A stretch of 7,196 nt of DNA, from NCBI GenBank assembly GCA_005804005.1, contig SYPI01000181.1, positions 1-7,196 of the forward strand, written 5' to 3'. A program made the position numbers and the translations under genes. This document shows, one piece after another, positions 1 to 5,498 of the stretch. Within the stretch, counting starts at the first letter, position 1; each line of letters starts with the position of its first letter. The DNA comes from Planctomycetia bacterium (lineage in GTDB: Bacteria > Planctomycetota > Phycisphaerae > Phycisphaerales > SM1A02). The notes beneath the pieces are model-generated. The model made no database searches, was not told the DNA's origin, and worked only from the letters and a program-made list of their open reading frames with translations.

Positions 1-2
1 AG

Positions 3-575
3 GTGGTCGCCGCCTTGCCACCCAAAGCGCCCGGGTCAGCCAAGTGGCGGAAGGCGGCGGAGCAGTCGGCATTCGATGCGCTTCTGCCGCGGGCTACGCT
101 CTGTGATGGCGAGACGGGGGCGCCGTGCCCGCTGGCGTTGATTGAGGCGCTGGCCGTCGGCGAGGCGCCGGTGTTCGTTTGTCACGCCGCGCGGAGGCAA
201 CTCATTGTGCGGGCCCGCCGGTCGTATCCAACATTTGCCATGGCCTTCGCATCGCTGGCTGCCGACGGTCATCCACGATGGCAGGCCGTCGCCCAGCGGG
301 CGTTTCTGGTGCAGGCGGCCGATGTCGAGGAAGCCAGCGACGATGGCGCCAGTCCGCCGGGCACTCAGCGCTGGTGGCGGGTGGAGGGGATCGAAGGCGA
401 CAGCGTGCGCGTGCGGCCAACCGAGGGCGATGGACCGATGCGCCGACTGGCGCGCGGGGAAGTTCTGGATTGGCGCGCCGACCTGCCAGTACCCGGCGGG
501 CCATTCGGCCCGTGGGACCCGGACGAATTGCTCTCGGCCGTAGATTCACTGCGCGAGCGGGAGGCCGAGGCATGA
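3..575 (+). CDS. Hypothetical protein, possibly 5'-partial
   Basis: An open frame of 190 codons runs from a GTG at the very edge of the window to a TGA that overlaps the next start (ATGA). Only two bases precede the GTG, so the true start may lie further upstream and the gene may be partial. I do not recognise a family. The product looks soluble: no signal peptide or membrane helix is visible. The N-terminal half is rich in Ala, Leu and Arg. The middle (about residues 115-160) is a charged segment containing RWWRVEGIEGDSVRVRP, which reads like a small beta-rich domain. The C-terminus is acidic and charged and ends REREAEA. Codon use resembles that of its neighbours. The ATGA overlap with the DUF2007-type gene implies co-transcription and coupled translation. 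That it is a real gene is fairly safe; its function is unknown. Confidence 0.7.
   Translation: MVAALPPKAPGSAKWRKAAEQSAFDALLPRATLCDGETGAPCPLALIEALAVGEAPVFVCHAARRQLIVRARRSYPTFAMAFASLAADGHPRWQAVAQRAFLVQAADVEEASDDGASPPGTQRWWRVEGIEGDSVRVRPTEGDGPMRRLARGEVLDWRADLPVPGGPFGPWDPDELLSAVDSLREREAEA
559..564 (+). promoter_or_regulatory. Shine-Dalgarno sequence of the DUF2007-type gene
   Basis: GGGAGG lies 7 bases before the ATG at 572, inside the end of the upstream gene. It fixes the start of the next gene and shows that Shine-Dalgarno initiation is used at this internal operon position. Confidence 0.7.
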
Positions 576-985
576 GTTCTGACGGGCTGGTGACCGTGTT
601 CTCTGCGGCGTCGGAGTTCGAAGCGCGCACGGTGTCGTCAGTGCTCGAGGAGGCCGGGATCGACGCGGTGGTCTTCCCGACGGCCATATCGATGCTGGGC
701 TTCGACCTCGCCGCGCAGGCCTTGGGCGGTGTTCCAGTGCAGGTGCGCCCCGAGGACGAGGAGCGGGCCCGCGGCGCATTGCGATTGCACCGCTACATCG
801 CCAGCAGCGTCGACTGGGACTCGGTCGATGTGGGTGACGAGGATGCCGAGGCAGTCCGGCTGGGGAAACTGGGCGGCAACGTCCGGAGCTTCGGCCGATT
901 CATGGTCCGCGGGGGACTCATCGCCGCATTCGGGCTGATCGGCTTGACCGTACTAATGGGAGTGTGGAGGATGTTGGGCCCGTGA
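572..985 (+). CDS. DUF2007-type putative signal-transducing protein with C-terminal membrane helix
   Basis: A 137-residue protein. Residues 6-70 (LVTVFSAASEFEARTVSSVL, then a segment ending in PVQVRPEDEERARGAL) match what I know of the DUF2007 'putative signal transducing protein' family: an N-terminal strand, a helix carrying the phrase 'EA..v.s.Le.aGI', then V-x-V-x-x-ED and a closing helix. The biochemical role of that family is not established. After an acidic linker (about 80-95) comes a hydrophobic helix at about 114-133, preceded by Arg-rich residues, so the DUF2007 domain probably faces the cytoplasm from a C-terminal anchor. The ATG at 572 is chosen because it overlaps the previous stop and has a good GGGAGG Shine-Dalgarno; the same frame stays open far upstream but only as an alternative frame of the previous gene. 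Its own TGA overlaps the GTG of the following lipoprotein gene. Family assignment is by pattern recognition only. Confidence 0.82.
   Translation: MSSDGLVTVFSAASEFEARTVSSVLEEAGIDAVVFPTAISMLGFDLAAQALGGVPVQVRPEDEERARGALRLHRYIASSVDWDSVDVGDEDAEAVRLGKLGGNVRSFGRFMVRGGLIAAFGLIGLTVLMGVWRMLGP
966..970 (+). promoter_or_regulatory. Shine-Dalgarno sequence of the lipoprotein gene
   Basis: GGAGG lies 11 bases before the GTG at 982, a slightly long spacing. It supports the GTG at 982 over the in-frame GTG at 964, which lies upstream of this site. Confidence 0.55.
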
Positions 986-1461
986 GCCGGATTCGGACAA
1001 CCGCTCTGAGTGTGATCGCCGCCACTGGGCTCTTCTGGCTCGGCGGCTGCGGATACTCCATCGCCGGGCGGGTGACCGAGGCGCTTTCCAGCAATGCCTC
1101 GGTGGTGGCCGGCGAACCGGAAGGTGAGGGGATAAGCGGCGCGCGCATTCAACTGTTTCGCGATCCGGACAAGCTGAGCCGGGAACTGGTCGCCGAGACG
1201 ACGTCGGCGGCGGACGGCTCGTTCATTCTGGACATCGCCGCCACCGGTGCCGGGTGGCTGGACGAGCGTTGGCGGTTGCGCGCGTCACGCGGCGGCTACG
1301 GCGGCTGCGAGGTGGACATCATTCTGCCGCCGCAGGCCAAGGCGCGCTGGCTGGCGATCGAGTTGGCCCCGGGGGCCGAGGGCCGGTTCCCCAGCCAGGA
1401 CGACGCCGACCGGCTGCACAAGCAGGCGCAGGAGTTCGGGGTCTCACCAACCGGCCGCTGA
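982..1461 (+). CDS. Lipoprotein with carboxypeptidase-regulatory-like beta domain
   Basis: A 159-residue predicted lipoprotein. The N-terminus is basic (SRIR), then hydrophobic, and ends in the lipobox LGGC with the lipidated cysteine at residue 23; Gly at -2 is acceptable but not the commonest choice. Residues 50-130 (ISGARIQLFRDPD, AETTSAADGSFILDI, RLRASRGGYGGCEVDIILPP) have the pattern of a carboxypeptidase-D-regulatory-like or transthyretin-like fold: 'G.rV.l', then 'T..dG.F.l', then a final strand pair. Such domains usually sit on the cell surface or in the periplasm and have no enzymatic role of their own. A second cysteine is at 109. The GTG at 982 overlaps the previous TGA (GTGA) and places the signal peptide correctly; the GTG at 964 would add six residues. 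It is coupled to the DUF2007-type gene, so a joint envelope role is possible but is inference. Confidence 0.8.
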   Translation: MSRIRTTALSVIAATGLFWLGGCGYSIAGRVTEALSSNASVVAGEPEGEGISGARIQLFRDPDKLSRELVAETTSAADGSFILDIAATGAGWLDERWRLRASRGGYGGCEVDIILPPQAKARWLAIELAPGAEGRFPSQDDADRLHKQAQEFGVSPTGR

Positions 1462-1472
1462 GTGCTGCGGCG

Positions 1473-1478
1473 TACACT
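1473..1478 (+). promoter_or_regulatory. Candidate -10 box of leaderless PilZ gene
   Basis: TACACT is followed by 7 bases and then the ATG at 1486. With this spacing transcription would begin at or beside the A of the ATG. No Shine-Dalgarno is present. No good -35 is visible 16-18 bases upstream. A short inverted repeat, GCCGC (1454-1458) and GCGGC (1467-1471), lies just upstream but may be chance in GC-rich DNA. Confidence 0.5.
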
Positions 1479-1485
1479 CCCGACC

Positions 1486-2325
1486 ATGCCGGCCAATAGA
1501 TCGCGGACCACCGAGTGGCGCCGCAGCATGCAACAGGTTTTCGAGCGCGGTGGCACGCTGGAGATTGCCGTGGCGCGGCAGGGGGCCAGCGGCCATGATC
1601 CGGCCGAGCATGTCAGCAGCGCCGACCTTGTGTTCCGTCTGCGCATCGTCTCGCTGCTCGAGGACTGCGTGGTGGTGGAAGCGCCATCGGCGCTGGGTCG
1701 GACCATTCACATCGAAGACGGCGCGCCGCTGGTTGGCGCCATCACCATCGGTCAGAACCGCTGGAAGTTTCGGTCGTGCAAACTCTCCGGCGAGCCAGCC
1801 GGGCGAGTCGAGGCCATGCGCCTCGAGTTGCCCGACGAGGTGGAGCGTTGTTTGCGGCGCTTCACTCGTTTCGAAGTCGGCGGGCTGAATCTGCCGGAGG
1901 TCGAGGTCTACCCGCTCTTGGACGCCAAGTCGGTGGCCCGCGTTGAAGAGTGGAATGACGCAGCATTTGCCGCTGCGGAGGCCGGGCGAACGGCCCCGCC
2001 GGGCACGCAGCCATTGCCGACAGTTGGCCCGAAGTTCACTGCCACGCTGATGAATGTCGGCGGCGGTGGCATCGGCATCCGGGTTGAGCCGGTGGATGCC
2101 AGCGCCCTCACCCGTCACCGCCTGTTCTGGTTCTGCATTCCCCTTGAGAAGTCGGATCCGTTGCCAGTGGTGGCCACCGGCAAGGTAGTGCATACGCACC
2201 TCGACAGCACCCAGCGGACCTACGCCGGCGTGTCATTCGATTTTTCGTTCCGCCCGGCTCACCAGAAGACGGTGGTCGAGCAGGTGGTGCGGCACATGGA
2301 GCGATCGCAGCAGCGCCCGACTTGA
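1486..2325 (+). CDS. YcgR-like PilZ-domain protein
   Basis: A 279-residue soluble protein. Residues about 15-115 form a beta-rich N-terminal domain of the YcgR type (CVVVEAPSALG, then WKFRSCKLSG, then MRLELP), leading directly into a PilZ-like arginine motif, RRFTR (R124 and R128, RxxxR). The second PilZ motif, usually [D/N]xSxxG, appears as NVGGGG at 190-195, with glycine in place of serine. The two motifs are separated by about 60 residues, much more than usual, because of an inserted acidic and Ala-rich stretch (about 140-180). The last strands (VVHTHLDSTQRTYAGVSFDF) fit the end of a PilZ barrel. PilZ proteins normally bind cyclic di-GMP and control motility or envelope processes; whether this one binds it is uncertain given the changed motif. 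The ATG at 1486 is preferred because of the TACACT box; the abutting GTG at 1462 would add eight residues and also lacks a Shine-Dalgarno. Confidence 0.82.
   Translation: MPANRSRTTEWRRSMQQVFERGGTLEIAVARQGASGHDPAEHVSSADLVFRLRIVSLLEDCVVVEAPSALGRTIHIEDGAPLVGAITIGQNRWKFRSCKLSGEPAGRVEAMRLELPDEVERCLRRFTRFEVGGLNLPEVEVYPLLDAKSVARVEEWNDAAFAAAEAGRTAPPGTQPLPTVGPKFTATLMNVGGGGIGIRVEPVDASALTRHRLFWFCIPLEKSDPLPVVATGKVVHTHLDSTQRTYAGVSFDFSFRPAHQKTVVEQVVRHMERSQQRPT
1800..1834 (+). repeat. Long imperfect hairpin inside the PilZ gene
   Basis: Two 15-base arms (1800-1814 and 1820-1834) flank a 5-base loop, CATGC. Inner arms TCGAGGC and GCCTCGA are perfect; the outer part pairs CGGGC with GCCCG; between them are one G-T wobble and one G-G mismatch. 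It lies in the coding region for the junction between the N-terminal and PilZ domains. No T-run follows, so it is not a standard intrinsic terminator. Function unknown. Confidence 0.6.
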
Positions 2326-2342
2326 GCGACTTCGCGCCGCAC
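2326..2342. other. 17-base convergent gap without visible terminator
   Basis: The PilZ gene and the small lipoprotein gene end facing each other with 17 bases between the stops. The gap has no stem-loop with a T-run in either direction. Confidence 0.6.
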
Positions 2343-2633
2343 TCAGGGCATGTCGTCGATCTGCTTCTGGATTGCCTTGTCGCGCTCTTTCATCTTGTCG
2401 ACTGTGCGGCTGACCGCATCGCGCGCCTTGCCGGGAACCGAACTGCTGCCGCCAGTGGGCACATCCAGAATCCCGGAGCGCTCCGGGGCGGAGGGCTTGC
2501 CAGCTTCTGGGGCGGGGGCGGTTGGTGTGTTCTTGGTTACCGTCGGGTGGTCGGCGGAGTCATCCTCGCAGCCGATCATTGCTAGGGCGACCAGCACGAT
2601 TCCGACCCGCAGCATGTTGGAGATGAGTTTCAT
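2343..2633 (-). CDS. Small lipoprotein
   Basis: A 96-residue predicted lipoprotein. It begins MKLISNMLR, followed by a hydrophobic core and the cleavage site MIGC with lipidated Cys at 22; Met at -3 is less usual than Leu. Residues 23-24 are Glu-Asp. A Pro, Ala and Thr-rich low-complexity linker (about 30-60) follows, and then a charged, probably helical tail (about 70-94, RDAVSRTVDKMKERDKAIQK) that could form a coiled coil. No enzymatic motif is visible and I do not recognise a family. The ATG at 2633 is chosen because it gives a proper signal peptide; an upstream TTG in the same frame would place 15 unlikely residues before it and falls on the promoter. The gene has its own promoter and converges on the PilZ gene with only 17 bases between the stops. 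Confidence 0.78.
   Translation of the reverse strand: MKLISNMLRVGIVLVALAMIGCEDDSADHPTVTKNTPTAPAPEAGKPSAPERSGILDVPTGGSSSVPGKARDAVSRTVDKMKERDKAIQKQIDDMP
2472..2487. repeat. Perfect 16-bp palindrome
   Basis: CCCGGAGCGCTCCGGG reads the same on both strands and lies within the coding region of the small lipoprotein, encoding part of its linker. It has no central loop. It could be a protein-binding site for a dimer, a short hairpin in RNA, or chance in GC-rich DNA. Confidence 0.7.
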
Positions 2634-2649
2634 GGCTGAACTGGGCTGA

Positions 2650-2678
2650 ATCGTAGCTGCCGCTGGAGTCGCATCCAA
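2650..2678 (-). promoter_or_regulatory. Candidate sigma70-type promoter of the small lipoprotein gene
   Basis: Reading the minus strand, TTGGAT (2678-2673) and TACGAT (2655-2650) are separated by exactly 17 bases. The promoter starts three bases after the stop codon of the aminopeptidase gene. The -10 box lies 16 bases before the ATG at 2633, so the leader would be only about nine bases. No clear Shine-Dalgarno precedes the ATG. This is the only promoter in the window with both a recognisable -35 and -10. Confidence 0.6.
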
Positions 2679-2681
2679 TGG

Positions 2682-3815
2682 CTAAAGCGCGCGCAGGAGG
2701 TTTTTCGGGTTCAGCCCCTTCAGGTCGGGGGCGATGAACTCGCCGTCGCGCCGGATCACCGTGCCGTCGAATGAGATGGTTCCGCCGCCGTGATCTGGCC
2801 GCTGGATGGCCACTAGATCCCAGTGCACTCGGCTGCGATTGCCGTTGTCAGCTTCCTCGTAGGCATTGCCGGGAGTGAAATGGAAGCTGCCGGCGATCTT
2901 CTCATCGAACAGAATGTCCTTCATCGGCTCGTGGATGTGTGGGTTGAAGCCGATGGCAAACTCGCCGACATACCGCGCCCCGGCGTCGCTGTCGAAGATG
3001 GCCCGCAGGGCTGCCGGATCTCCCTGATCGGCTGTCGCCTCCACCACCTTGCCGCGGCGGAACACCAGACGCACGCCAGTGAAACTCGACCCGTTGTAGA
3101 TGGTCGGCGTGTTGTAGTGCACCACGCCCTCCACGCTGTCGCGTACCGGTGCGGTGTAGACCTCGCCGTCGGGAATATTGCGGTCGCCGCAGCAGGGGAC
3201 CACACCGATGCCCTTGATGGAGAAGCGCAGGTCGGTGTCGCCGGGTCCGAGGATGTGCACCGCGCGGGTGCGCTTCATGCGCCGCACCAGCGCCATGGCC
3301 TGACGGCGCATGTGCCCGTAGTCGAGGTTGCAGACATCGAAGTAGAAGCGCTCGAAGGCCTCGGTGGACTGATTGGCCAACTGCGCCATCGAAGGCGATG
3401 GCCAGCGCAGCACGCACCAGCGAGTGTGATTCACCCGCTGCTGGAAGTGAACGGGAGTGGCGTAGTGCTGACCCATGGCCTTGGCATCTGCGGCTGGAAC
3501 GTCGGAAAGCTCGGCGGCGTTATTCGCCCCGCGGATGGCGATGTAGCAGTCCATACGCTTCATGCGGTCAAGGTCCGAGGCCGCCCACTGCTTGAGTTGG
3601 TCGGCGCCGGCGCCGCGCTGCAGGGCGCGCATGACTTTGCTGCGGCGCAGGGCGACATGCGGGTGGCCGCCGACGGCGCGGGCAGCTTCGATGAGCGCCA
3701 GCGTCACTTCATCTGGGCAGTCGAAGGTCTCAATGAGCAGGTGCTCGGCGCGTTTCAAGCTGACTGAACGGCGAACCAGGTTGCGGGCCAAGAGCCGAAG
3801 GCGTTCGTCCATCAT
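2682..3815 (-). CDS. Aminopeptidase, M29 family
   Basis: A 377-residue cytoplasmic metallo-aminopeptidase of the M29 (thermophilic aminopeptidase, AmpS/PepS-like) family, which removes N-terminal residues from peptides using two metal ions. Residues 1-200 form the N-terminal domain. The metal-site region is readable: NIPDGEVYTAPV with E218, GEFAIGFNP with E285, DEKIAGSFHF with H312, GNAY with Y319, and SRVHWDL with H331 and D333. These match by order and local context the conserved Glu, Glu, His, Tyr, His and Asp residues of the family; the gap between Tyr and the last His-x-Asp is shorter than in the enzymes I remember. Length is slightly below the roughly 400 residues typical for the family. 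The ATG at 3815 is followed by a second ATG; neither has a Shine-Dalgarno. It lies 16 bases after the threonine aldolase stop on the same strand, and that gap holds a -10-like box, so it may be both co-transcribed and separately initiated. Confidence 0.87.
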   Translation of the reverse strand: MMDERLRLLARNLVRRSVSLKRAEHLLIETFDCPDEVTLALIEAARAVGGHPHVALRRSKVMRALQRGAGADQLKQWAASDLDRMKRMDCYIAIRGANNAAELSDVPAADAKAMGQHYATPVHFQQRVNHTRWCVLRWPSPSMAQLANQSTEAFERFYFDVCNLDYGHMRRQAMALVRRMKRTRAVHILGPGDTDLRFSIKGIGVVPCCGDRNIPDGEVYTAPVRDSVEGVVHYNTPTIYNGSSFTGVRLVFRRGKVVEATADQGDPAALRAIFDSDAGARYVGEFAIGFNPHIHEPMKDILFDEKIAGSFHFTPGNAYEEADNGNRSRVHWDLVAIQRPDHGGGTISFDGTVIRRDGEFIAPDLKGLNPKNLLRAL

Positions 3816-3824
3816 GGGGGACGA

Positions 3825-3830
3825 ATCGTA
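3825..3830 (-). promoter_or_regulatory. Candidate -10 box of the aminopeptidase gene
   Basis: TACGAT, read on the minus strand, lies 9 bases before the ATG at 3815, within the 16-base gap after the threonine aldolase stop. The leader would be zero to about two bases. The same hexamer serves the small lipoprotein gene. No clear -35 is visible. Confidence 0.45.
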
Positions 3831-3831
3831 C

Positions 3832-4875
3832 TCACCTCGCGGCGGCGACCTGACTCAGAACGTCCGCCGCCTGATCGATCGCCGCGCTTGAGACATCGAG
3901 GTGGGTGACCGCTCGGACTCGATCCGGTCCCATGCCGATCAGGCGGACCCCGGCGCGTTCAGCGGCGGCGCAGAATGCTTCGGCATCGCCGAGGGCTGGG
4001 GCGACGCGAAAGAAGACCATGTTGGTGGGGGTCAGTTCGGGGGCGCGCTCGATGGTCAGGCCCTGGATCTTGGCGATGTGAGCGGCCAAGCGGCGGGCAT
4101 TGGCGTGGTCATCCTTCAGCCGGATGATGTTGTGGTCGAGGGCGTAGATGGCCGCCCCGGCGAGCAATCCACTCTGGCGCATGGCCCCGCCAAGCATCTT
4201 GCGGAATCGTCTGGCGCGCTTGATGAGCGCCGCGGTGCCACAAAGCGCGCTGCCGACCGGGCAGCCCAGCCCCTTGGAGAAGCACACGCTCACCGAATCA
4301 GCGTGGGTGGCAAACTCGGCACCGGAGTATCCCAATGCCCCGCAGGCGTTGAACAGGCGGGCCCCATCGACATGGATGTGCAGGTTGTGCCGGCGTGACT
4401 CAGTAGCCACCGCCGTGAAGGCTGCCAGCGACCACGGCGTTCCGCCGCCGCGATTGTGAGTGTTCTCCACGATCACCATGCGCACTGGCGGGAAGTGCAC
4501 ATCGCCGGGATGAATCGCCCGGCGAACGGCTTCGGCATCGAAGATGCCTCCCTCGCCTTCGAGGGTCTGGATCATGCAGCCGGAGATCGCCGCGGGCGCC
4601 CCAGTTTCGTAGTGAATGACATGGCCGTCGCGGTGCACCAGGATTTCGTCGCCGGGCTCGGTGGCGCAACGGATGGCCAGTTGATTTGCCAGAGTTCCGC
4701 TGGGCACGAACAGCGTCGCCTCCTTCCCCAGCAGCGCGGCCACCTTGCGCTCCAGCGCCTGCACGGTCGGTTCATCACCCAGCACATCGTCGCCTAGTTC
4801 CGCAGCGCGCATCGCCTCCCACATCGCGGCCGTGGGTTTGGTGACCGTGTCGCTGCGCAGATCAATGAGGTTCAT
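3832..4875 (-). CDS. ltaE: Low-specificity L-threonine aldolase
   Basis: A 347-residue PLP enzyme that cleaves L-threonine and L-allo-threonine to glycine and acetaldehyde in the cytoplasm. The N-terminus LIDLRSDTVTKPT is the family signature. Further matches are GDDVLGDEPTVQALE, LFVPSGTLANQLA, GHVIHYETGA with the His that stacks near the cofactor (H85 by alignment from memory), VENTHNRGGG, HVDGARLFNA with the carboxylate-binding Arg (R173), and SVCFSKGLGCPVGS with the PLP-linking Lys (K201). MRQSGLLAGAAIYAL and VTHLDVS near the C-terminus are also typical. Length is close to the E. coli enzyme (about 333). The ATG at 4875 is chosen because it starts exactly at the conserved N-terminus; an in-frame upstream ATG/alternative start would overlap the preceding gene. 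No Shine-Dalgarno precedes it. It lies 10 bases after the stop of the NTF2-like membrane protein gene, so the two are probably one operon. Confidence 0.95.
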   Translation of the reverse strand: MNLIDLRSDTVTKPTAAMWEAMRAAELGDDVLGDEPTVQALERKVAALLGKEATLFVPSGTLANQLAIRCATEPGDEILVHRDGHVIHYETGAPAAISGCMIQTLEGEGGIFDAEAVRRAIHPGDVHFPPVRMVIVENTHNRGGGTPWSLAAFTAVATESRRHNLHIHVDGARLFNACGALGYSGAEFATHADSVSVCFSKGLGCPVGSALCGTAALIKRARRFRKMLGGAMRQSGLLAGAAIYALDHNIIRLKDDHANARRLAAHIAKIQGLTIERAPELTPTNMVFFRVAPALGDAEAFCAAAERAGVRLIGMGPDRVRAVTHLDVSSAAIDQAADVLSQVAAAR

Positions 4876-4885
4876 GGGGAGTCGC

Positions 4886-5458
4886 CTAGAAAACGCCACG
4901 ACGCGGCACGCTGCCCATCAGCGAGCGGAAGAGGATACGGCGGATTAGCCATGAATCGTCCGGCTGGCGCTGCACTTCAATGATCCAGCGACTGGAGATT
5001 GGCCCGGCGCTGGATGTGGTCGAGGTGCGGCAGGTCACATCAATGCGGCCGAGATCGTCGCTGATGGTCTGTGCCTCGAAGGCGGTCACCTGATTCTCCT
5101 CAACGCGGTGCTGTTCGCCCATCGAGTCAAGCGCCCGGTCGATCTCGCTGCGCGGGCGATCATCGTGGCCGTCGCTGCCGTAGCCGAAGGTGGCCTGACT
5201 CTCTACCAGTGATCTGGCCAGCGACAGATTGGCCTGCTCACAGGCCTGAACAAACTGCAGGACAGTCTCCGCGGCTCGCTCGCCGGGGGTGAGTACCGAG
5301 CGAGACCAGAGCACCACCACCACGGCCCCGGCTAGGAAGGCTCCCGCCAGCCCCAGTCGCTGAGTTGAGCCCCTCTGGAGTGACAGACCGGCCAGCAGCA
5401 GACCCAGCACAGCCATGCCGATGGCCAGCGGCCATGGGTTTTCCATTACGGCAGTCAC
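4886..5458 (-). CDS. Membrane-anchored NTF2-like protein of unknown function
   Basis: A protein of about 190 residues. Counting from the ATG at 5446 (186 residues), two hydrophobic segments lie at about 5-22 and 31-48, joined by a short basic loop (RGSTQR), so the N- and C-termini are on the same side of the membrane. The remaining part (about 56-178) has the outline of an NTF2-like/SnoaL-like fold: an opening helix (ERAAETVLQFVQACEQAN), a middle, and closing strands (SSRWIIEVQRQPDDSWLIRR). No catalytic residues are evident. Three starts are possible: GTG at 5476, GTG at 5458 and ATG at 5446. I chose 5458 because TACGCT lies 7 bases upstream, giving a leaderless mRNA; 5446 would also be reasonable with a 12-base leader. 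It heads the minus-strand operon with threonine aldolase but has no obvious functional link to it. Confidence 0.72.
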   Translation of the reverse strand: MTAVMENPWPLAIGMAVLGLLLAGLSLQRGSTQRLGLAGAFLAGAVVVVLWSRSVLTPGERAAETVLQFVQACEQANLSLARSLVESQATFGYGSDGHDDRPRSEIDRALDSMGEQHRVEENQVTAFEAQTISDDLGRIDVTCRTSTTSSAGPISSRWIIEVQRQPDDSWLIRRILFRSLMGSVPRRGVF

Positions 5459-5465
5459 AGTGTGC

Positions 5466-5471
5466 AGCGTA
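5466..5471 (-). promoter_or_regulatory. Candidate -10 box of the NTF2-like membrane protein operon
   Basis: TACGCT, read on the minus strand, lies 7 bases before the GTG at 5458 and 19 bases before the ATG at 5446. No convincing -35 is found upstream; that region is occupied by the divergent promoter of the Lon-domain gene, so the two promoters overlap within about 35 bases. Confidence 0.4.
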
Positions 5472-5473
5472 GC

Positions 5474-5498
5474 CACGCCGATCTAGCATTCCGGCGTG
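5474..5498. repeat. Inverted repeat spanning the Lon-domain gene promoter
   Basis: CACGCCG (5474-5480) and CGGCGTG (5492-5498) are exact inverted copies separated by 11 bases. The repeat encloses the -10-like box TAGCAT and ends on the GTG start codon of the Lon-domain gene. Arm centres are 18 bases apart, a spacing that would suit a dimeric DNA-binding protein. It also lies immediately upstream of the divergent operon's -10 box. Confidence 0.55.
5484..5489 (+). promoter_or_regulatory. Candidate -10 box of leaderless Lon-domain gene
   Basis: TAGCAT is followed by 6 bases and the GTG at 5496, placing the transcription start at or beside the start codon. A poor -35 match, TGTGCA, lies 17 bases upstream (5461-5466). 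No Shine-Dalgarno is present. Confidence 0.45.

Noticed and set aside
179..571. Upstream extension of the DUF2007-type gene in the same frame
   Set aside because: The extension is Arg-rich, of low-complexity composition, overlaps gene 1 fully, and the ATG at 572 has a good Shine-Dalgarno and the expected domain start.
1454..1471. GCCGC-8-GCGGC inverted repeat upstream of the PilZ -10 box as an operator
   Set aside because: Five-bp GC-only arms are frequent here; mentioned with the promoter but not counted as a finding.
1444..2199. Minus-strand open frame (251 codons) opposite the PilZ gene
   Set aside because: Antisense to a protein with recognisable YcgR/PilZ features; no family pattern of its own.
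2326..2342. Bidirectional terminator between the convergent genes
   Set aside because: Only a 4-bp GCGA/TCGC pairing is present, with no T-run on either side.
3603..3614. GGCGCCGGCGCC palindrome
   Set aside because: It is a simple GCC/GGC codon run encoding Gly-Ala repeats in the aminopeptidase; such palindromes are common in GC-rich coding DNA.
2823..3767. Long plus-strand open frame (314 codons) opposite the aminopeptidase gene
   Set aside because: It is antisense to a clear M29 gene, and its reading frame is a by-product of GC-rich codon bias; its protein has no recognisable motif.
3901..4797. Plus-strand open frames opposite threonine aldolase
   Set aside because: Antisense shadows of a gene with nearly every family motif intact.
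4876..4888. TAGGCG as a -10 box 7 bases before the threonine aldolase ATG
   Set aside because: It lacks the final T of TANNNT and contains the stop codon of the upstream gene; the short 10-base gap makes co-transcription more likely.
5456..5464. CACAGTGTG as an operator in the divergent region
   Set aside because: Arms are only 4 bp with a 1-base centre and flanking bases do not extend the symmetry; expected by chance.
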